A DNA stretch of 64,000 bases from positions 248,001 through 312,000 of the forward strand of contig CAVONV010000021.1 of NCBI GenBank assembly GCA_963697355.1, read 5' to 3'. Below the pieces are notes generated by a model that had not been told where the DNA came from, made no database searches, and saw only the letters and a program-made list of their open reading frames with translations. Below, one piece after another: positions 1 to 8,710 of the stretch; the stretch's first letter is position 1, and the number at the start of each line of letters is the position of its first letter. The position numbers and the translations under genes were made by a program. The DNA comes from CAVONV01 sp963697355 (GTDB taxonomy: Bacteria > Acidobacteriota > Vicinamibacteria > Marinacidobacterales > DATDRI01).

Positions 1-1062
1 GACTTGAATTATCTCTTCCAGGAGATGCTGGGCAACCTCGTTTTGGGGCACACCTTCGTTGGCGGCGGGGACAGACCCGAGGTCGAGCGTGTCCCGGGCG
101 GTCTCTTGGGTGCGGATTACGAAGTCGAAGGTGGCCGCTATCGATTCACCCGCGTCTATTCGGGTGAGAACTGGAACCCCGACCTCAAGGCGCCCTTGAC
201 GGAGCCGGGCGTCAACGTTCGGGCGGGTGAATTCTTGATTTCAGTCGATGGTCGCGACGTCCGGGCGCCGGACAATCTCTTTCGTTACTTCGAGAACACG
301 GCGGGCAAGTCTGTCGTTTTGAAGGTGGGACCCAATCCAGGCGGGACTGATGCTCGTGAAGTGACGGTTGTGCCTGTCCGCGCTGAGCAGAGCTTGCGGA
401 ACCGAGCTTGGATCGAGGACAACCGTCGTCGAGTTGAAGATGCGTCAAACGGCGAGCTGGGGTATGTCTATCTACCCAATACGGCCGGTGCCGGCTACAC
501 CAATTTCAATCGTTACTACTTTGCACAGATTGGCAAAAAGGGCATCGTCGTGGATGAACGATTCAATGGGGGTGGTCTTGCGGCCGACTACATCGTGGAC
601 TACATGAAGCGACCGCTGATGAACTATTGGTCGACGCGCGAGGGTGCGGACTTCACGACGCCCCAGGGAGCCATCTTTGGTCCCAAGGTGATGATTATCA
701 ATGAAGCTGCAGGCTCGGGCGGCGACGCCCTACCGTGGTATTTCCGCAAGGCCGGCGTCGGCAAGCTCGTTGGAAAGAGGACCTGGGGAGGGCTCGTCGG
801 GATCTACGACTACCCCCCTCTCATCGACGGTGGTTTTGTCACGGCCCCACGGCTGGCCTTCTGGAATCCCGACGGTACTTGGGATGTGGAGAACCGCGGC
901 GTGGCGCCTGACATCGAGGTCGAGCTCGATCCAAAAACCTGGCGTGAGGGTCGCGATCTACAATTGGAGAAAGCCATCGAGGTGGCGCTCGAAGAGCTTC
1001 GGGCCAATCCACTACCCACGCACAAGAAGCCGGCTTATCCGAACTATTATAAGAAGCATTAG
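1..1062 (+). CDS. Tricorn-like S41 peptidase, C-terminal part (cut by window start)
   Basis: The reading frame is open from base 1, so this is the C-terminal 353 residues of a longer protein. A PDZ-like segment (about residues 60-125, with GEFLISVDGRDVRAPDNL) is followed by a tail-specific protease core. That core has GYVYLPNTAGAGYTNF, then GIVVDERFNGGG, then the nucleophile region NEAAGSGGDALPWYFRK, and it ends with NRGVAPDIEVELDPKTW. This PDZ-plus-S41 order matches the end of bacterial tricorn proteases, large periplasmic or cytosolic peptidases that degrade oligopeptides. The Ser of the AGSGGD motif is the likely nucleophile by family comparison. The beta-propeller half expected in a tricorn would lie upstream of the window. 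A plain C-terminal processing protease is the alternative. Confidence 0.9.
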   Translation, partial: DLNYLFQEMLGNLVLGHTFVGGGDRPEVERVPGGLLGADYEVEGGRYRFTRVYSGENWNPDLKAPLTEPGVNVRAGEFLISVDGRDVRAPDNLFRYFENTAGKSVVLKVGPNPGGTDAREVTVVPVRAEQSLRNRAWIEDNRRRVEDASNGELGYVYLPNTAGAGYTNFNRYYFAQIGKKGIVVDERFNGGGLAADYIVDYMKRPLMNYWSTREGADFTTPQGAIFGPKVMIINEAAGSGGDALPWYFRKAGVGKLVGKRTWGGLVGIYDYPPLIDGGFVTAPRLAFWNPDGTWDVENRGVAPDIEVELDPKTWREGRDLQLEKAIEVALEELRANPLPTHKKPAYPNYYKKH

Positions 1063-1210
1063 CTTGTGGAGCGGTTGCAGCCGTGAGTCCACGCGCAGTC
1101 GCGGAGTCGACGGAGCGTGGCGACCGGCGAATCCGCCTCCGCGTAAAGCTACGGCGGACCCGCCGAAGCTCGGTGATGGAAGGAGTTAAGCGTAGGCGGG
1201 GAGGAATCAA

Positions 1211-1243
1211 ATGGGACTCTTCAAAAATGCCCTGTCCCACTAA
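1211..1243 (+). CDS. possible 10-residue leader peptide upstream of folD
   Basis: A short frame encodes MGLFKNALSH and ends in a double stop, TAATAA. It has a strong ribosome binding site (GGGAGGA, bases 1198-1204) six bases before its ATG. The folD ribosome binding site (AAAGGAG, 1246-1252) follows directly after the stops, and the folD TTG start lies 18 bases beyond. The arrangement suggests translational coupling or a leader peptide, but no run of regulatory codons is visible. It may be chance. The preceding 150 bases hold a short inverted repeat (TCCGCC 1132-1137 with GGCGGA 1153-1158) and nothing else I recognise. Confidence 0.3.
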   Translation: MGLFKNALSH

Positions 1244-1261
1244 TAAAAGGAGACACCTACA

Positions 1262-2155
1262 TTGACCGCAAGAATCATCGACGGTGAAGCGGTTGCGAGC
1301 CGCATTCGAGAGCAAATCGCCGAGGCAACGGCGAAGATGGAGGCCGAGCATGGATTCCGCCCAGGACTAGCCACCGTCTTGGTCGGCGAGAATCCCGCAT
1401 CGGCTCAGTATGTTCGCATGAAGCGTAACCGCTGCAAGAAGGTGGGGATTGAGTCCTTCGGTCACGCGCTTGCCGCTGATGCGCCAGAGCAAGACGTGCT
1501 GAAGTTGGTGCATGAACTGGGCGAGGATCCCCAAGTGCACGGCATTTTGGTCCAGCTTCCCCTGCCGGACCACATCGACGAAGAGAAAGTGTTGGGCACC
1601 ATTCCCTTGACGAAAGACGTGGATGGATTCCACCCTATCAATATCGGGCGCCTTGCCATGAAGGGCCGAGAGCCCCTGTTCATCCCCTGCACGCCCGCCG
1701 GGGCCATGAGGCTCCTCGAAGAAGCTGGGGCGACCTTCGACGGCGCCGAAGCGGTGGTTCTTGGCCGGAGCAACATCGTTGGGATGCCCGCAGCGATGTT
1801 GCTTGTCCATCGAAACGCCACCGTGACGGTTTGTCACAGCCGCACCAAAGATCTGCCAGACGTGTGTCGCAGAGCGGACATTCTGATTGCCGCTGTGGGG
1901 CGGCCGCAAATGGTGACGAGAGATTGGGTTAAGCCCGGCGCCTACGTCATCGACGTCGGAAGTAACCGGATCGATGATCCGAGCACGGAGAAGGGATACC
2001 GTTGGGTAGGTGATGTGGACTTTGATGAGGTCAAGGCGGTTGCCGGTGCCTTGACCCCCTCGCCGGGGGGAGTAGGCCCCATGACGATTGCTGGATTGCT
2101 CCAAAACACCCTTCACGCCGCGGAGTTGAGAATCGAGGCCGGTGTTGAAATATAG
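1262..2155 (+). CDS. folD: Bifunctional methylenetetrahydrofolate dehydrogenase / methenyltetrahydrofolate cyclohydrolase
   Basis: FolD interconverts 5,10-methylene-THF, 5,10-methenyl-THF and 10-formyl-THF in cytosolic one-carbon metabolism. At 297 residues it has normal family length. Visible signatures in order are GENPASAQYVRMKRNRCKK, with the catalytic-lysine region; QLPLPDHI; KDVDGFHPINIGRL; PCTPAGAMRLL; the Rossmann motif GRSNIVGMPAAMLL; VCHSRT; GAYVIDVGSNR; and the C-terminal signature TPSPGGVGPMTIAGLL. The start is TTG, chosen because AAAGGAG lies about ten bases upstream and the family N-terminus (MTARIIDGEAVA) begins there. No neighbouring folate gene is present, so it seems to be a stand-alone housekeeping gene. 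Confidence 0.97.
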   Translation: MTARIIDGEAVASRIREQIAEATAKMEAEHGFRPGLATVLVGENPASAQYVRMKRNRCKKVGIESFGHALAADAPEQDVLKLVHELGEDPQVHGILVQLPLPDHIDEEKVLGTIPLTKDVDGFHPINIGRLAMKGREPLFIPCTPAGAMRLLEEAGATFDGAEAVVLGRSNIVGMPAAMLLVHRNATVTVCHSRTKDLPDVCRRADILIAAVGRPQMVTRDWVKPGAYVIDVGSNRIDDPSTEKGYRWVGDVDFDEVKAVAGALTPSPGGVGPMTIAGLLQNTLHAAELRIEAGVEI

Positions 2156-2332
2156 TCCCTGTCACCAAAATACTTTTGCGCGCCATCAAGCGATTGCCTA
2201 TGATACGTGTTCTTTTGATTGCGTCGCTGCCATCATGAGTTGCGGCGGAGTAAATAGGTCGCACGTGAGAATTCCAACGTTACCGGTTGGGATCTGCCAT
2301 ATTTAACAACCGACAAATCAGGAGGTAAGACA

Positions 2333-2884
2333 ATGATAAGACTGGCAGGCTTACTGCTCGTCCTCGGGCTCGCTGGATGTTCTTCTATGACGGTCGAAAA
2401 CGATTGGGCTCATGAGGCGGATTTCTCGAAGTACAAGACGTTTCAGTACAAAGCAACCGAAGGGAACGTGGCCGACTCGAATCCACTCGGCGACCAGAGG
2501 CTCGTCGCCGGCATCAAACGGGAAATGACGGCTAAGGGCTTGACCGAGGCTGGCTCCAATCCCGACGTCTACGTCACCTATCACGGCGAGGACAAAGAGG
2601 GCATCACGCTCGACACCACCCATATGGGCTATGGCGGCTATGGCTTGGGCCCCGGCTGGGGTTGGGGCGGTGGTATGGGCATGGGCATGGGCACGTCGAC
2701 GACCAACGTCCGGACCTACACACAAGGCACTCTTATCGTCGACATTTGGGATGCCAAAGCCAAGCAACTGGTGTGGCGCGGTGTGGCCAGTGATACCCTT
2801 AGTGACAATCCCCAAAAGAACCAGGACAAGGCCACCAAGGCCCTTGCCAAGATGTTCAAGAAGTATCCGCCGACGGGGTCCTAG
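2333..2884 (+). CDS. DUF4136 lipoprotein
   Basis: This is a 183-residue envelope lipoprotein of unknown function. The signal peptide ends in a lipobox (LGLAGC, Cys 16), so the mature protein should be lipid-anchored. The DUF4136 fold follows: an early DFSKYKTFQY strand, a variable middle rich in Gly, Trp and Met (about residues 100-125, GWGWGGGMGMGMG), and the conserved end TLIVDIWDAKAKQLVWRG followed by NQDKATKALAKMFKKYPP. The start is fixed by AGGAGG about eight bases before the ATG. It seems monocistronic, with a hairpin shortly after the stop. The function of the family is not known to me. Confidence 0.9.
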   Translation: MIRLAGLLLVLGLAGCSSMTVENDWAHEADFSKYKTFQYKATEGNVADSNPLGDQRLVAGIKREMTAKGLTEAGSNPDVYVTYHGEDKEGITLDTTHMGYGGYGLGPGWGWGGGMGMGMGTSTTNVRTYTQGTLIVDIWDAKAKQLVWRGVASDTLSDNPQKNQDKATKALAKMFKKYPPTGS

Positions 2885-2916
2885 GCTGACCATCCGTTCC
2901 GACGATTGATAATGTG

Positions 2917-2946
2917 AAGCGTCCCCGGCAGCGGCCGGTGGCGCTT
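2917..2946 (+). terminator. hairpin after the DUF4136 gene, possible terminator
   Basis: Bases 2917-2929 (AAGCGTCCCCGGC) pair with 2934-2946 (GCCGGTGGCGCTT) in 10 of 13 positions around a four-base loop, 33 bases after the stop codon. The tail is only moderately T-rich (TCGCTTTGTTCT), so termination is plausible but not certain. Confidence 0.45.
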
Positions 2947-3011
2947 TCGCTTTGTTCTCACCTCAACAACCAGCCCTGACGCAAAAACCAACGCGACCAG
3001 AAACGGCGAGC

Positions 3012-3034
3012 AAAAAGGGGGCAGATCCCTTTTT
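3012..3034. repeat. AAAAAGGG/CCCTTTTT hairpin in a 316-base gap
   Basis: An eight-base perfect inverted repeat (AAAAAGGG 3012-3019 with CCCTTTTT 3027-3034) surrounds a GGCAGAT loop. Hairpins of the GGGACAGATCCC type are dispersed in many genomes that carry RAYT transposases; calling this one a relative is inference. It could also act as a second terminator. The rest of the 2885-3200 gap shows no gene, although the stretch just before the next start contains minor open frames. Confidence 0.45.
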
Positions 3035-3200
3035 CGCTATTTCCTCTTCCGAAGTGGGCGAGCTACCTTTGACAGGTCGGTGAAGCATAGCTGAACTCCT
3101 CTTGGTCGAGAATCGAGGAGCTGGTGCTTGACCGAAGCGAAAGAGTCAAACATGATGTGCGAGAAAAAGCGGTCCCTTCCAGCGACTCGAGAGATTGATG

Positions 3201-3605
3201 ATGAGCACTTTGAGGCAAAAAGTCGGCAGCGGCGTTGCGTGGGAACGAGACTATGGTTACTCACGAGCCGTGAGAGTCGGAGCAGCTATCCATGTTTCGG
3301 GTACCACGGCAACGGGGCCGGAGGGTGTGGTTGCGCCGGGTGACGCGGCCGGGCAAACGAAGTTCATTCTGGACAAGATCGAAGCGGCCATATCAAAGCT
3401 GGGTGGACGTCTCGAGGATGTCGTTCGAACACGAGTCTATGTGCAACACATCGAAGATTGGCGCGTCGTCGCATCGGTTCACGGCGAACGGTTTGGTCAC
3501 ATACGGCCGGCTAACACGTTGGTCGAGGCTCGCTTGGTTGGAGATGAGTATTTGGTCGAGATTGAAGCAGAAGCTGTTGTGGGTTCGGGCGAAGGAGGCG
3601 ATTGA
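3201..3605 (+). CDS. RidA family protein (YjgF/YER057c/UK114)
   Basis: This is a 134-residue RidA-fold protein, a family of cytosolic trimers that hydrolyse reactive enamines and imines formed by PLP enzymes or belong to catabolic pathways. The sequence shows the VGAAIHVSGTTAT strand, then QTKFILDKIEAAISKLGG, then the signature VVRTRVYVQHIEDW, and ends ANTLVEARLVGDEYLVEIEAEA. The family catalytic Arg falls in VVRTRVYV. Three start codons lie in a row (TTG 3195, ATG 3198, ATG 3201); GAGAG at 3189-3193 is best spaced for 3201. The next gene begins three bases after the stop, so the two are probably co-transcribed. Confidence 0.9.
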   Translation: MSTLRQKVGSGVAWERDYGYSRAVRVGAAIHVSGTTATGPEGVVAPGDAAGQTKFILDKIEAAISKLGGRLEDVVRTRVYVQHIEDWRVVASVHGERFGHIRPANTLVEARLVGDEYLVEIEAEAVVGSGEGGD

Positions 3606-3608
3606 AGC

Positions 3609-4604
3609 ATGCGATTCAGTATTCGTCTCAACAATGACTTGAAGGTGTCCCAGTATATCGAGCTTGCGCAGGCTGCAGAGTCGGCGGGATTCGATCAGTT
3701 TTGGGTGAGTAACGATCTGTTCTTGAGAAGCTCTCCCGTCGTCTTGAGTGCCGTTGCCACCGCGACGGAGAGAATCGAGGTGGGGACTTGCATTTTGAAT
3801 CCCTACAGCATCAATCCCGGCGAGATTGCCATGATGTCAGCCACGATGGATGAGCTCAGCGGCAATCGTTTCAACTTAGGGCTTGCCGCGGGAGCCGCAG
3901 ATTTTCTCAAATGGGTTGGCATTCCACAGCCGAACCCTTTAACCGCGGTGCGTGAGTCCATTGGTGTCATTAGGGCGCTGCTCTCTGGACAGCCGGCCCC
4001 CATAGAGGGCAAATTTATCGATTGGACGAGTGAAGCCTATCTTCGATTCGAATCACCTCGAGTGACTCCCATCTACGTCGGGGCCATGGGCCCCAAAATG
4101 CTTCGGCTTGCGGGAGAGGTTGCCGACGGTGTTCTGCCACTCCTGTTTCCACCCGAGCACTACTTCACCGTCAAGCCATTGATCGAAGAAGGGCTTCAGT
4201 TAAGAGAACCGGAACCGATCGAGCTCGACCTTGCCGCTTGTATCTGGGTGTCCCTCTCCGATGATCGCAAGGCGGCGCGCCGGGTTCTGGCCGAAAAGAT
4301 CGCCTACTATGGTTATGCCATGAGCCCCCTCATCCTGAAACGCCTCGGCCTCGTCCGCAAAGACTTTGCCTCCATCGAGAAGGCTATGATGGTGGAACGG
4401 GATGTGGAGAAGGCCTGCAAATTGGTAGACGACCGGATGCTCAAAATCGGTGTCGTCGGTAGCCCCAAAGACTTGATAAGAAGGCTCGAGCCGCTGGTCG
4501 AAGCAGGAGTCCGTCATCTGAGTTTCGGGCCGCCACTCGGTCCTGACTTGTTGGCGTCGGTCGAGCTCTTGGGTCGTGAAGTTCTCCCGTACTTCCAAGG
4601 TTAG
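3609..4604 (+). CDS. LLM-class (luciferase-like) flavin or F420-dependent oxidoreductase
   Basis: This 331-residue TIM-barrel protein belongs to the bacterial-luciferase-like superfamily. Signatures are MRFSIRLNNDLKVSQYIELA, AAESAGFDQFWVSND, RIEVGTCILNPYSINPGEIA and ELSGNRFNLGLAAGAADFL, then PIYVGAMGPKMLRLAGEVADG and a final IRRLEPLVEAGVRHLSFGPP. The pattern is close to methylenetetrahydromethanopterin-reductase-like members, which often use F420, but the sequence does not settle FMN against F420 or show a substrate. It sits three bases after RidA and 28 bases before the AtuA gene on the same strand, suggesting a role in the same catabolic operon. Confidence 0.9.
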   Translation: MRFSIRLNNDLKVSQYIELAQAAESAGFDQFWVSNDLFLRSSPVVLSAVATATERIEVGTCILNPYSINPGEIAMMSATMDELSGNRFNLGLAAGAADFLKWVGIPQPNPLTAVRESIGVIRALLSGQPAPIEGKFIDWTSEAYLRFESPRVTPIYVGAMGPKMLRLAGEVADGVLPLLFPPEHYFTVKPLIEEGLQLREPEPIELDLAACIWVSLSDDRKAARRVLAEKIAYYGYAMSPLILKRLGLVRKDFASIEKAMMVERDVEKACKLVDDRMLKIGVVGSPKDLIRRLEPLVEAGVRHLSFGPPLGPDLLASVELLGREVLPYFQG

Positions 4605-4632
4605 GTGTGACTTCAAGGAGGCCGGAGCGTTC

Positions 4633-6519
4633 GTGAACAAGGAAAGCAGAATCGTACGTATCGCCAATGCGGGCGGTTATTGGGGAGACGATCCCTACGC
4701 GCTTCGTCGCCAAGTGTTGGGAAAGCTACCTCTCGACTACGTCACGATGGATTTCCTCGCCGAGATCACGATGAGCATCCTTCAGAAACAGTATCAACGG
4801 GATCCGAATGCGGGCTACGCTCGGGACTTCGTCCGGCAATTGGAGCCTCTTCTTGGAGAAATCAAGAAACGGAAGATCAAAATCATTACCAACGCCGGGG
4901 GCGTGAATCCAACGGGTTGTGCGGAGGCGCTCTTCGCAGCTGCGCGCCGGCAGGGGTTGAGGTTGAAGGTGGCCGTCATCGAAGGGGACAACATCACATC
5001 GCGGATTTCAGAGTTGTGTGAGAAGGGCATCGCCCTCGACAACATGGAAACCGGTGAGACCCTCGGCGATTGTGCGGAGCGGGTACTCTCAGCAAACGTA
5101 TATTTGGGCTCCCTGCCAGTGGTCGAGGCGCTCCGTCATGACCCGGATATCGTTCTCGCCGGGAGAGTGACCGACACCGGAATCACCTTGGGTGCACTCA
5201 CTCATGAGTTCGGCTGGGATATGGATGACTATGACAAGCTGGCCCATGGCATCGTCGGTGGACATATCATCGAGTGTGGTGCGCAGGCGACCGGCGGGAA
5301 TTTCACTGATTGGTCCAAAGTCCCGAGCTTCTTCGACATCGGATTCCCCATCGTCGAGTTCAGCGAAGAAGGGCACTTTGTCGTTACCAAACATCCTGGT
5401 AGCGGAGGGCTCGTCTCCTGCCCGACGGTCCGGGAACAGCTCCTGTATGAAATGGGGCATCCTCAGGTCTACATCACGCCCGACGTCATTGCCGACTTCA
5501 CCACCGTCCAGTTGGAGGACGAGTCCATGGACCGGGTGCGGGTGTCGGGTGTCAAGGGCCGTGCCCCGACCGATCTCCTGAAGGTAAGTGTCTCCCTGTC
5601 GGATGGCTACAAGGCGAGTGGTTCGCTCATCATCTGCGGTCCTTATGCCAGGAACAAGGCGGAAGTCATCGCCGGTGTTCTATGGAGTCGGCTTGCCTCA
5701 GAGATGCAGAGCTCGGGATTGGAGCAAATCGAGGCGACCAGCACCGAGTTCGTCGGTGACGATGCCACTCATCGCGGCTTGACCCCTAAGCATCAGCCCA
5801 CCGAGATCCTGCTTCGTCTCGGGGCCCGCGACCACGATCGAGGCAAGCTCGAGATGTTTCGAAAGCTGCTTCCCAGCATGATCTTGAGCGCCCCTCCGGG
5901 CGTGGCTGTGACGGGGGGTGCCCCTCCTATTTCCGATGTCATCCGTTACTGGCCGGCGCTTATTCCACAGGATGAGGCCTTGCCGTCGATCCGGGTCCTG
6001 CTGCAGAAAGCGGGGCACGAGAAGCCGGAGCTGGTGGCCGAGGTCGCCGATCTGCCGTGGCCCAAAACAGGAGGACTGGCCGAGGCGAAAGAAGATCCCG
6101 AGGACCCTTATCCGGCCTCATTGGCACAATTTGATAACGTTCACGAGATTGAAATCCCTCTCATGCGTATCGCTCACGCGCGTAGCGGAGACAAAGGCGA
6201 TACTGCCAGCGTCGGCCTCATTGGGAGGAGTCCCGCGTGCTACGTTTGGATGAGAGACAACATTTCGGCGGAACGGGTCAAGAAGTGGTTCGAGAGCATC
6301 AGTCTTGGAGAGGTCGAACGACACCTAGTGCCCAACCTCTGGGCTATCAATTTTCTGCTTCATGAATCCTTGGGTGGCGGAGGTACGATTAGCCTCTACA
6401 TCGATGCCCAAGGCAAGACCTATGGTCCCGCTCTCTTGCGCTGCAAGGTGAATGTTCCTGAGGAGCTTCTTAAGACGATCACCCCTGAGAATGAAGCCAC
6501 GCTTGGAGAGACAGGATAG
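4633..6519 (+). CDS. Two-domain AtuA-like protein (DUF1446 plus AtuA ferredoxin-fold domain)
   Basis: The protein has 628 residues. The N-terminal DUF1446 domain (about 5-450) includes RIANAGGYWGDDPYALRRQ, IITNAGGVNPTGCAEAL and a strongly conserved GRVTDTGITLGALTHEFGW. The C-terminal domain (about 515-620) carries the AtuA signature RIAHARSGDKGDTASVGLI and LHESLGGGGTISLYIDAQGK. AtuA is encoded in Pseudomonas acyclic-terpene utilisation operons, but its reaction is unknown. I place the start at GTG 4633 because AAGGAGG (4615-4621) lies 11 bases upstream; the frame also extends to an ATG at 4576, which would overlap the previous gene. An enoyl-CoA hydratase gene follows, and a biotin carboxylase set lies nearby. 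Confidence 0.9.
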   Translation: MNKESRIVRIANAGGYWGDDPYALRRQVLGKLPLDYVTMDFLAEITMSILQKQYQRDPNAGYARDFVRQLEPLLGEIKKRKIKIITNAGGVNPTGCAEALFAAARRQGLRLKVAVIEGDNITSRISELCEKGIALDNMETGETLGDCAERVLSANVYLGSLPVVEALRHDPDIVLAGRVTDTGITLGALTHEFGWDMDDYDKLAHGIVGGHIIECGAQATGGNFTDWSKVPSFFDIGFPIVEFSEEGHFVVTKHPGSGGLVSCPTVREQLLYEMGHPQVYITPDVIADFTTVQLEDESMDRVRVSGVKGRAPTDLLKVSVSLSDGYKASGSLIICGPYARNKAEVIAGVLWSRLASEMQSSGLEQIEATSTEFVGDDATHRGLTPKHQPTEILLRLGARDHDRGKLEMFRKLLPSMILSAPPGVAVTGGAPPISDVIRYWPALIPQDEALPSIRVLLQKAGHEKPELVAEVADLPWPKTGGLAEAKEDPEDPYPASLAQFDNVHEIEIPLMRIAHARSGDKGDTASVGLIGRSPACYVWMRDNISAERVKKWFESISLGEVERHLVPNLWAINFLLHESLGGGGTISLYIDAQGKTYGPALLRCKVNVPEELLKTITPENEATLGETG

Positions 6520-6545
6520 GGCGGACGCCGGTAGGGAGTTTTTCC

Positions 6546-7403
6546 ATGGAAGATTTTCCGGTTGAGAAGATCGATTTCGAAGGCTCGAACATTCGTGTCG
6601 AGTCCCTTCCCTTTGGTGTGAAGCGTCTGGTCTTGAACCGGCCTCAGGTTCGTAACGCCTTCGACGAAGCAACGATGTCGGAGATCAAGGAACAGTTGGA
6701 TCACATGGCGGTGGATCTCGGGCACGAAGACATGCGGTTGTTGGTCTTCGCGGGAGAGGGGAAGGTCTTCAGCGCTGGTGCTGACGTGGGTTACATGCGT
6801 CGGTTGGCGGAGCGAGGCGAGGACGAAAGTCTCGAGGATGCATTGGAGTTGGCCAAGCTATTTCATCAATTGGCGGGCTTCCCAACGCCCGTGATCGCGG
6901 CGGTGCGGGGAGCCGCCATTGGGGGCGCGTTTGGGCTCGCCGTCTGTACGGATTACGTCTTGGCTGAGGAGAACGCCGTCTTCTCCACATCAGAGGTGCG
7001 CCTTGGTATCGTTCCGGCCGTCATCAGCCCCTACATCGTCCGCCGGATTGGTCTTGCCAACGCAGGTTCGCTCATGATGAGCGGCCAGCGTATCGGGGCA
7101 GAGGAGGCCCGGCGGATCGGGCTCGTCCAGAGCGTTGTACCGCCCGAGCTGTTCGATATTGCCCTTCAGGACGTGATCCTCGAGTTTCTGCATGCGGGAC
7201 CACACGCAGCCCGCCGGACCAAGGCACTTCTCAAGAAGGCTTGTCCTCTTCCCGACCACGAGCTTCTGGAATTCACCGCCGGCCAAATCGCCCAGGCCCG
7301 ATGCTCGGAAGAGGGCCAAGCGGGTCTGAAAGCTTTTTTTGACAAGGAAGCGCCACCCTGGGCAAGACGCGTGAGCGAGCTTCAGAAGAAGCGGCGGTCT
7401 TAG
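6546..7403 (+). CDS. Enoyl-CoA hydratase/isomerase family (methylglutaconyl-CoA hydratase-like)
   Basis: This is a 285-residue crotonase-fold enzyme. Signatures are LVLNRPQVRNAFDEATM, FSAGADVGYMRRLA, IAAVRGAAIGGAFGLAVCTDYVLA and FSTSEVRLGIVPAVISPYI. The oxyanion-hole stretches and a Glu in the SEVRLGIVPAVISPYI element are as in LiuC/AtuE-type hydratases of leucine and terpene catabolism. Its position directly after an AtuA gene and opposite an acyl-CoA carboxylase supports a methylglutaconyl- or isohexenylglutaconyl-type substrate, which is inference. A GGGAG ribosome site precedes the ATG. Other crotonase activities cannot be excluded. Confidence 0.88.
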   Translation: MEDFPVEKIDFEGSNIRVESLPFGVKRLVLNRPQVRNAFDEATMSEIKEQLDHMAVDLGHEDMRLLVFAGEGKVFSAGADVGYMRRLAERGEDESLEDALELAKLFHQLAGFPTPVIAAVRGAAIGGAFGLAVCTDYVLAEENAVFSTSEVRLGIVPAVISPYIVRRIGLANAGSLMMSGQRIGAEEARRIGLVQSVVPPELFDIALQDVILEFLHAGPHAARRTKALLKKACPLPDHELLEFTAGQIAQARCSEEGQAGLKAFFDKEAPPWARRVSELQKKRRS

Positions 7404-7456
7404 AGGGCAACCGTAATCGTGGTTTGTTCACCAATCGGCAGTCAAGGAGGAGTGCA

Positions 7457-8638
7457 ATGACGCGAATCGGGGCGCTACTTACCTTGGGGCTCCTTTGGGT
7501 GCCCTTGACGGCGACCTCCCAAACGAGGACGGTGCGCGTTCGTGCCGATCAGGACTGGACGCCCACGAATATCGTTGTACAAGAGGGAGAGCGACTGTCG
7601 TTCCGTGCTCGCGGCAACATCGTCTGGAGTATCAAGTTCGGGGAGTCCACAGATCCCGATGGGGTAATGGTTGAGGCGGCGTACTTTCGTCCATTGAGTA
7701 AGGTCGGCGTCGGTGCGCTCATTGGTCGCGTTGGTGAACAGGTCTTTTTCATTGGATCGATGAGCTCGGGTAACGCACCTGCAAGCGGTGAGCTCTTCCT
7801 CGGTATCAACGACGACAAGTTCAGTGACAATGAAGGTCAATTCAGCGTCGATATCCGATCTGAGAGGGGGGAGTCCTCCAGAAACTGGGCGGGTGACCCC
7901 GGGGGTAGTGATTGGAACTCGGGTTGGCAAGGTGGCAGTGGGAACAGGCAAGATGCCTGGGGAGATCCTCGGGACGGCCAAAAGGAGTCTTTTCAGTGGC
8001 GGGGTCGTGTGGACGGCGTTGACGATGTCGTGATTCGCGGAAAATCCGTGCGTATTCAACATCATGAGAACAAACCCATTCAGAATCAGGATTATCGATT
8101 CTCATCACCGCTGCCGCGGAGAGAGGTTGAGATTGATCTGCGGAAAATCGTGGGTCGAGGTCGCGTTCGGCTCATCCAAGAACCGGACGCGTGGAACGAC
8201 TACACCGCCATAGTGCGTCTCGATGACGGCGAAAAAATGGGGGACGCGGAGTACGAGTTCGAGCTCGTGTGGTTGCCAGACCGATATGACAGTTCCAGTG
8301 GCCGTTGGGGAGAAAGTGGCGGGTCGTCACGCGAAGACGGTGCCCTGTTCGTTTGGAAAGGCAGGGTCGACATCGGGGCGGATATCGTGATCCAGGGGCG
8401 CCGGCATCGTGTCGAGGACAAAGGTGGTCAGGGGACACAAGAGCAAGGCGCACGTTTCAGTGAGCCGTTGCCCTCCCGTCCCGTCCCCGTCTCCTTGAGG
8501 AAGCGTGATGGACGGGGCCGAGTGGAGCTCGTTCAGGCCCCGAAGTCCAGCAACCAGTTTACGGCTATCGTCCGCATCGAGGACCCGAAAGGCGGCGCGG
8601 ACACCTATGAGTTTGAGCTCAGTTGGGCGCGGCAGTAG
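7457..8638 (+). CDS. Exported protein with LecA-like N-terminal domain and two related C-terminal repeats
   Basis: The protein has 393 residues. A signal peptide (LLTLGLLWVPLTATSQ) leads to a segment with the pattern of PA-IL/LecA-type beta-sandwich domains (VRVRADQDWTPTNIVVQEGE, then GALIGRVGEQVFFIGS). After a Gly/Ser/Trp/Asp-rich linker (about 150-175) come two homologous modules of about 95 residues (179-272 and 297-390). They share the pattern FxWxGRVD, then DxVIxGxxxR, then FSxPLP, then GRGRVxLxQxP, then YEFELxW. Carbohydrate binding at the cell surface is a reasonable guess from the N-terminal domain only. The ATG at 7457 follows AAGGAGG by about eight bases; an earlier ATG at 7424 lacks a ribosome site. 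Confidence 0.8.
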   Translation: MTRIGALLTLGLLWVPLTATSQTRTVRVRADQDWTPTNIVVQEGERLSFRARGNIVWSIKFGESTDPDGVMVEAAYFRPLSKVGVGALIGRVGEQVFFIGSMSSGNAPASGELFLGINDDKFSDNEGQFSVDIRSERGESSRNWAGDPGGSDWNSGWQGGSGNRQDAWGDPRDGQKESFQWRGRVDGVDDVVIRGKSVRIQHHENKPIQNQDYRFSSPLPRREVEIDLRKIVGRGRVRLIQEPDAWNDYTAIVRLDDGEKMGDAEYEFELVWLPDRYDSSSGRWGESGGSSREDGALFVWKGRVDIGADIVIQGRRHRVEDKGGQGTQEQGARFSEPLPSRPVPVSLRKRDGRGRVELVQAPKSSNQFTAIVRIEDPKGGADTYEFELSWARQ

Positions 8639-8710
8639 ATGTCCCACCGTCGCCGTGATTTCGCTGAAGGTGACGGCGTGCGAGCCCTCAATGGAAGTGG
8701 TTCAGTGGAG

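Noticed and set aside
1367..2116. 249-codon minus-strand frame opposite folD
   Set aside because: Antisense to an unambiguous folD gene.
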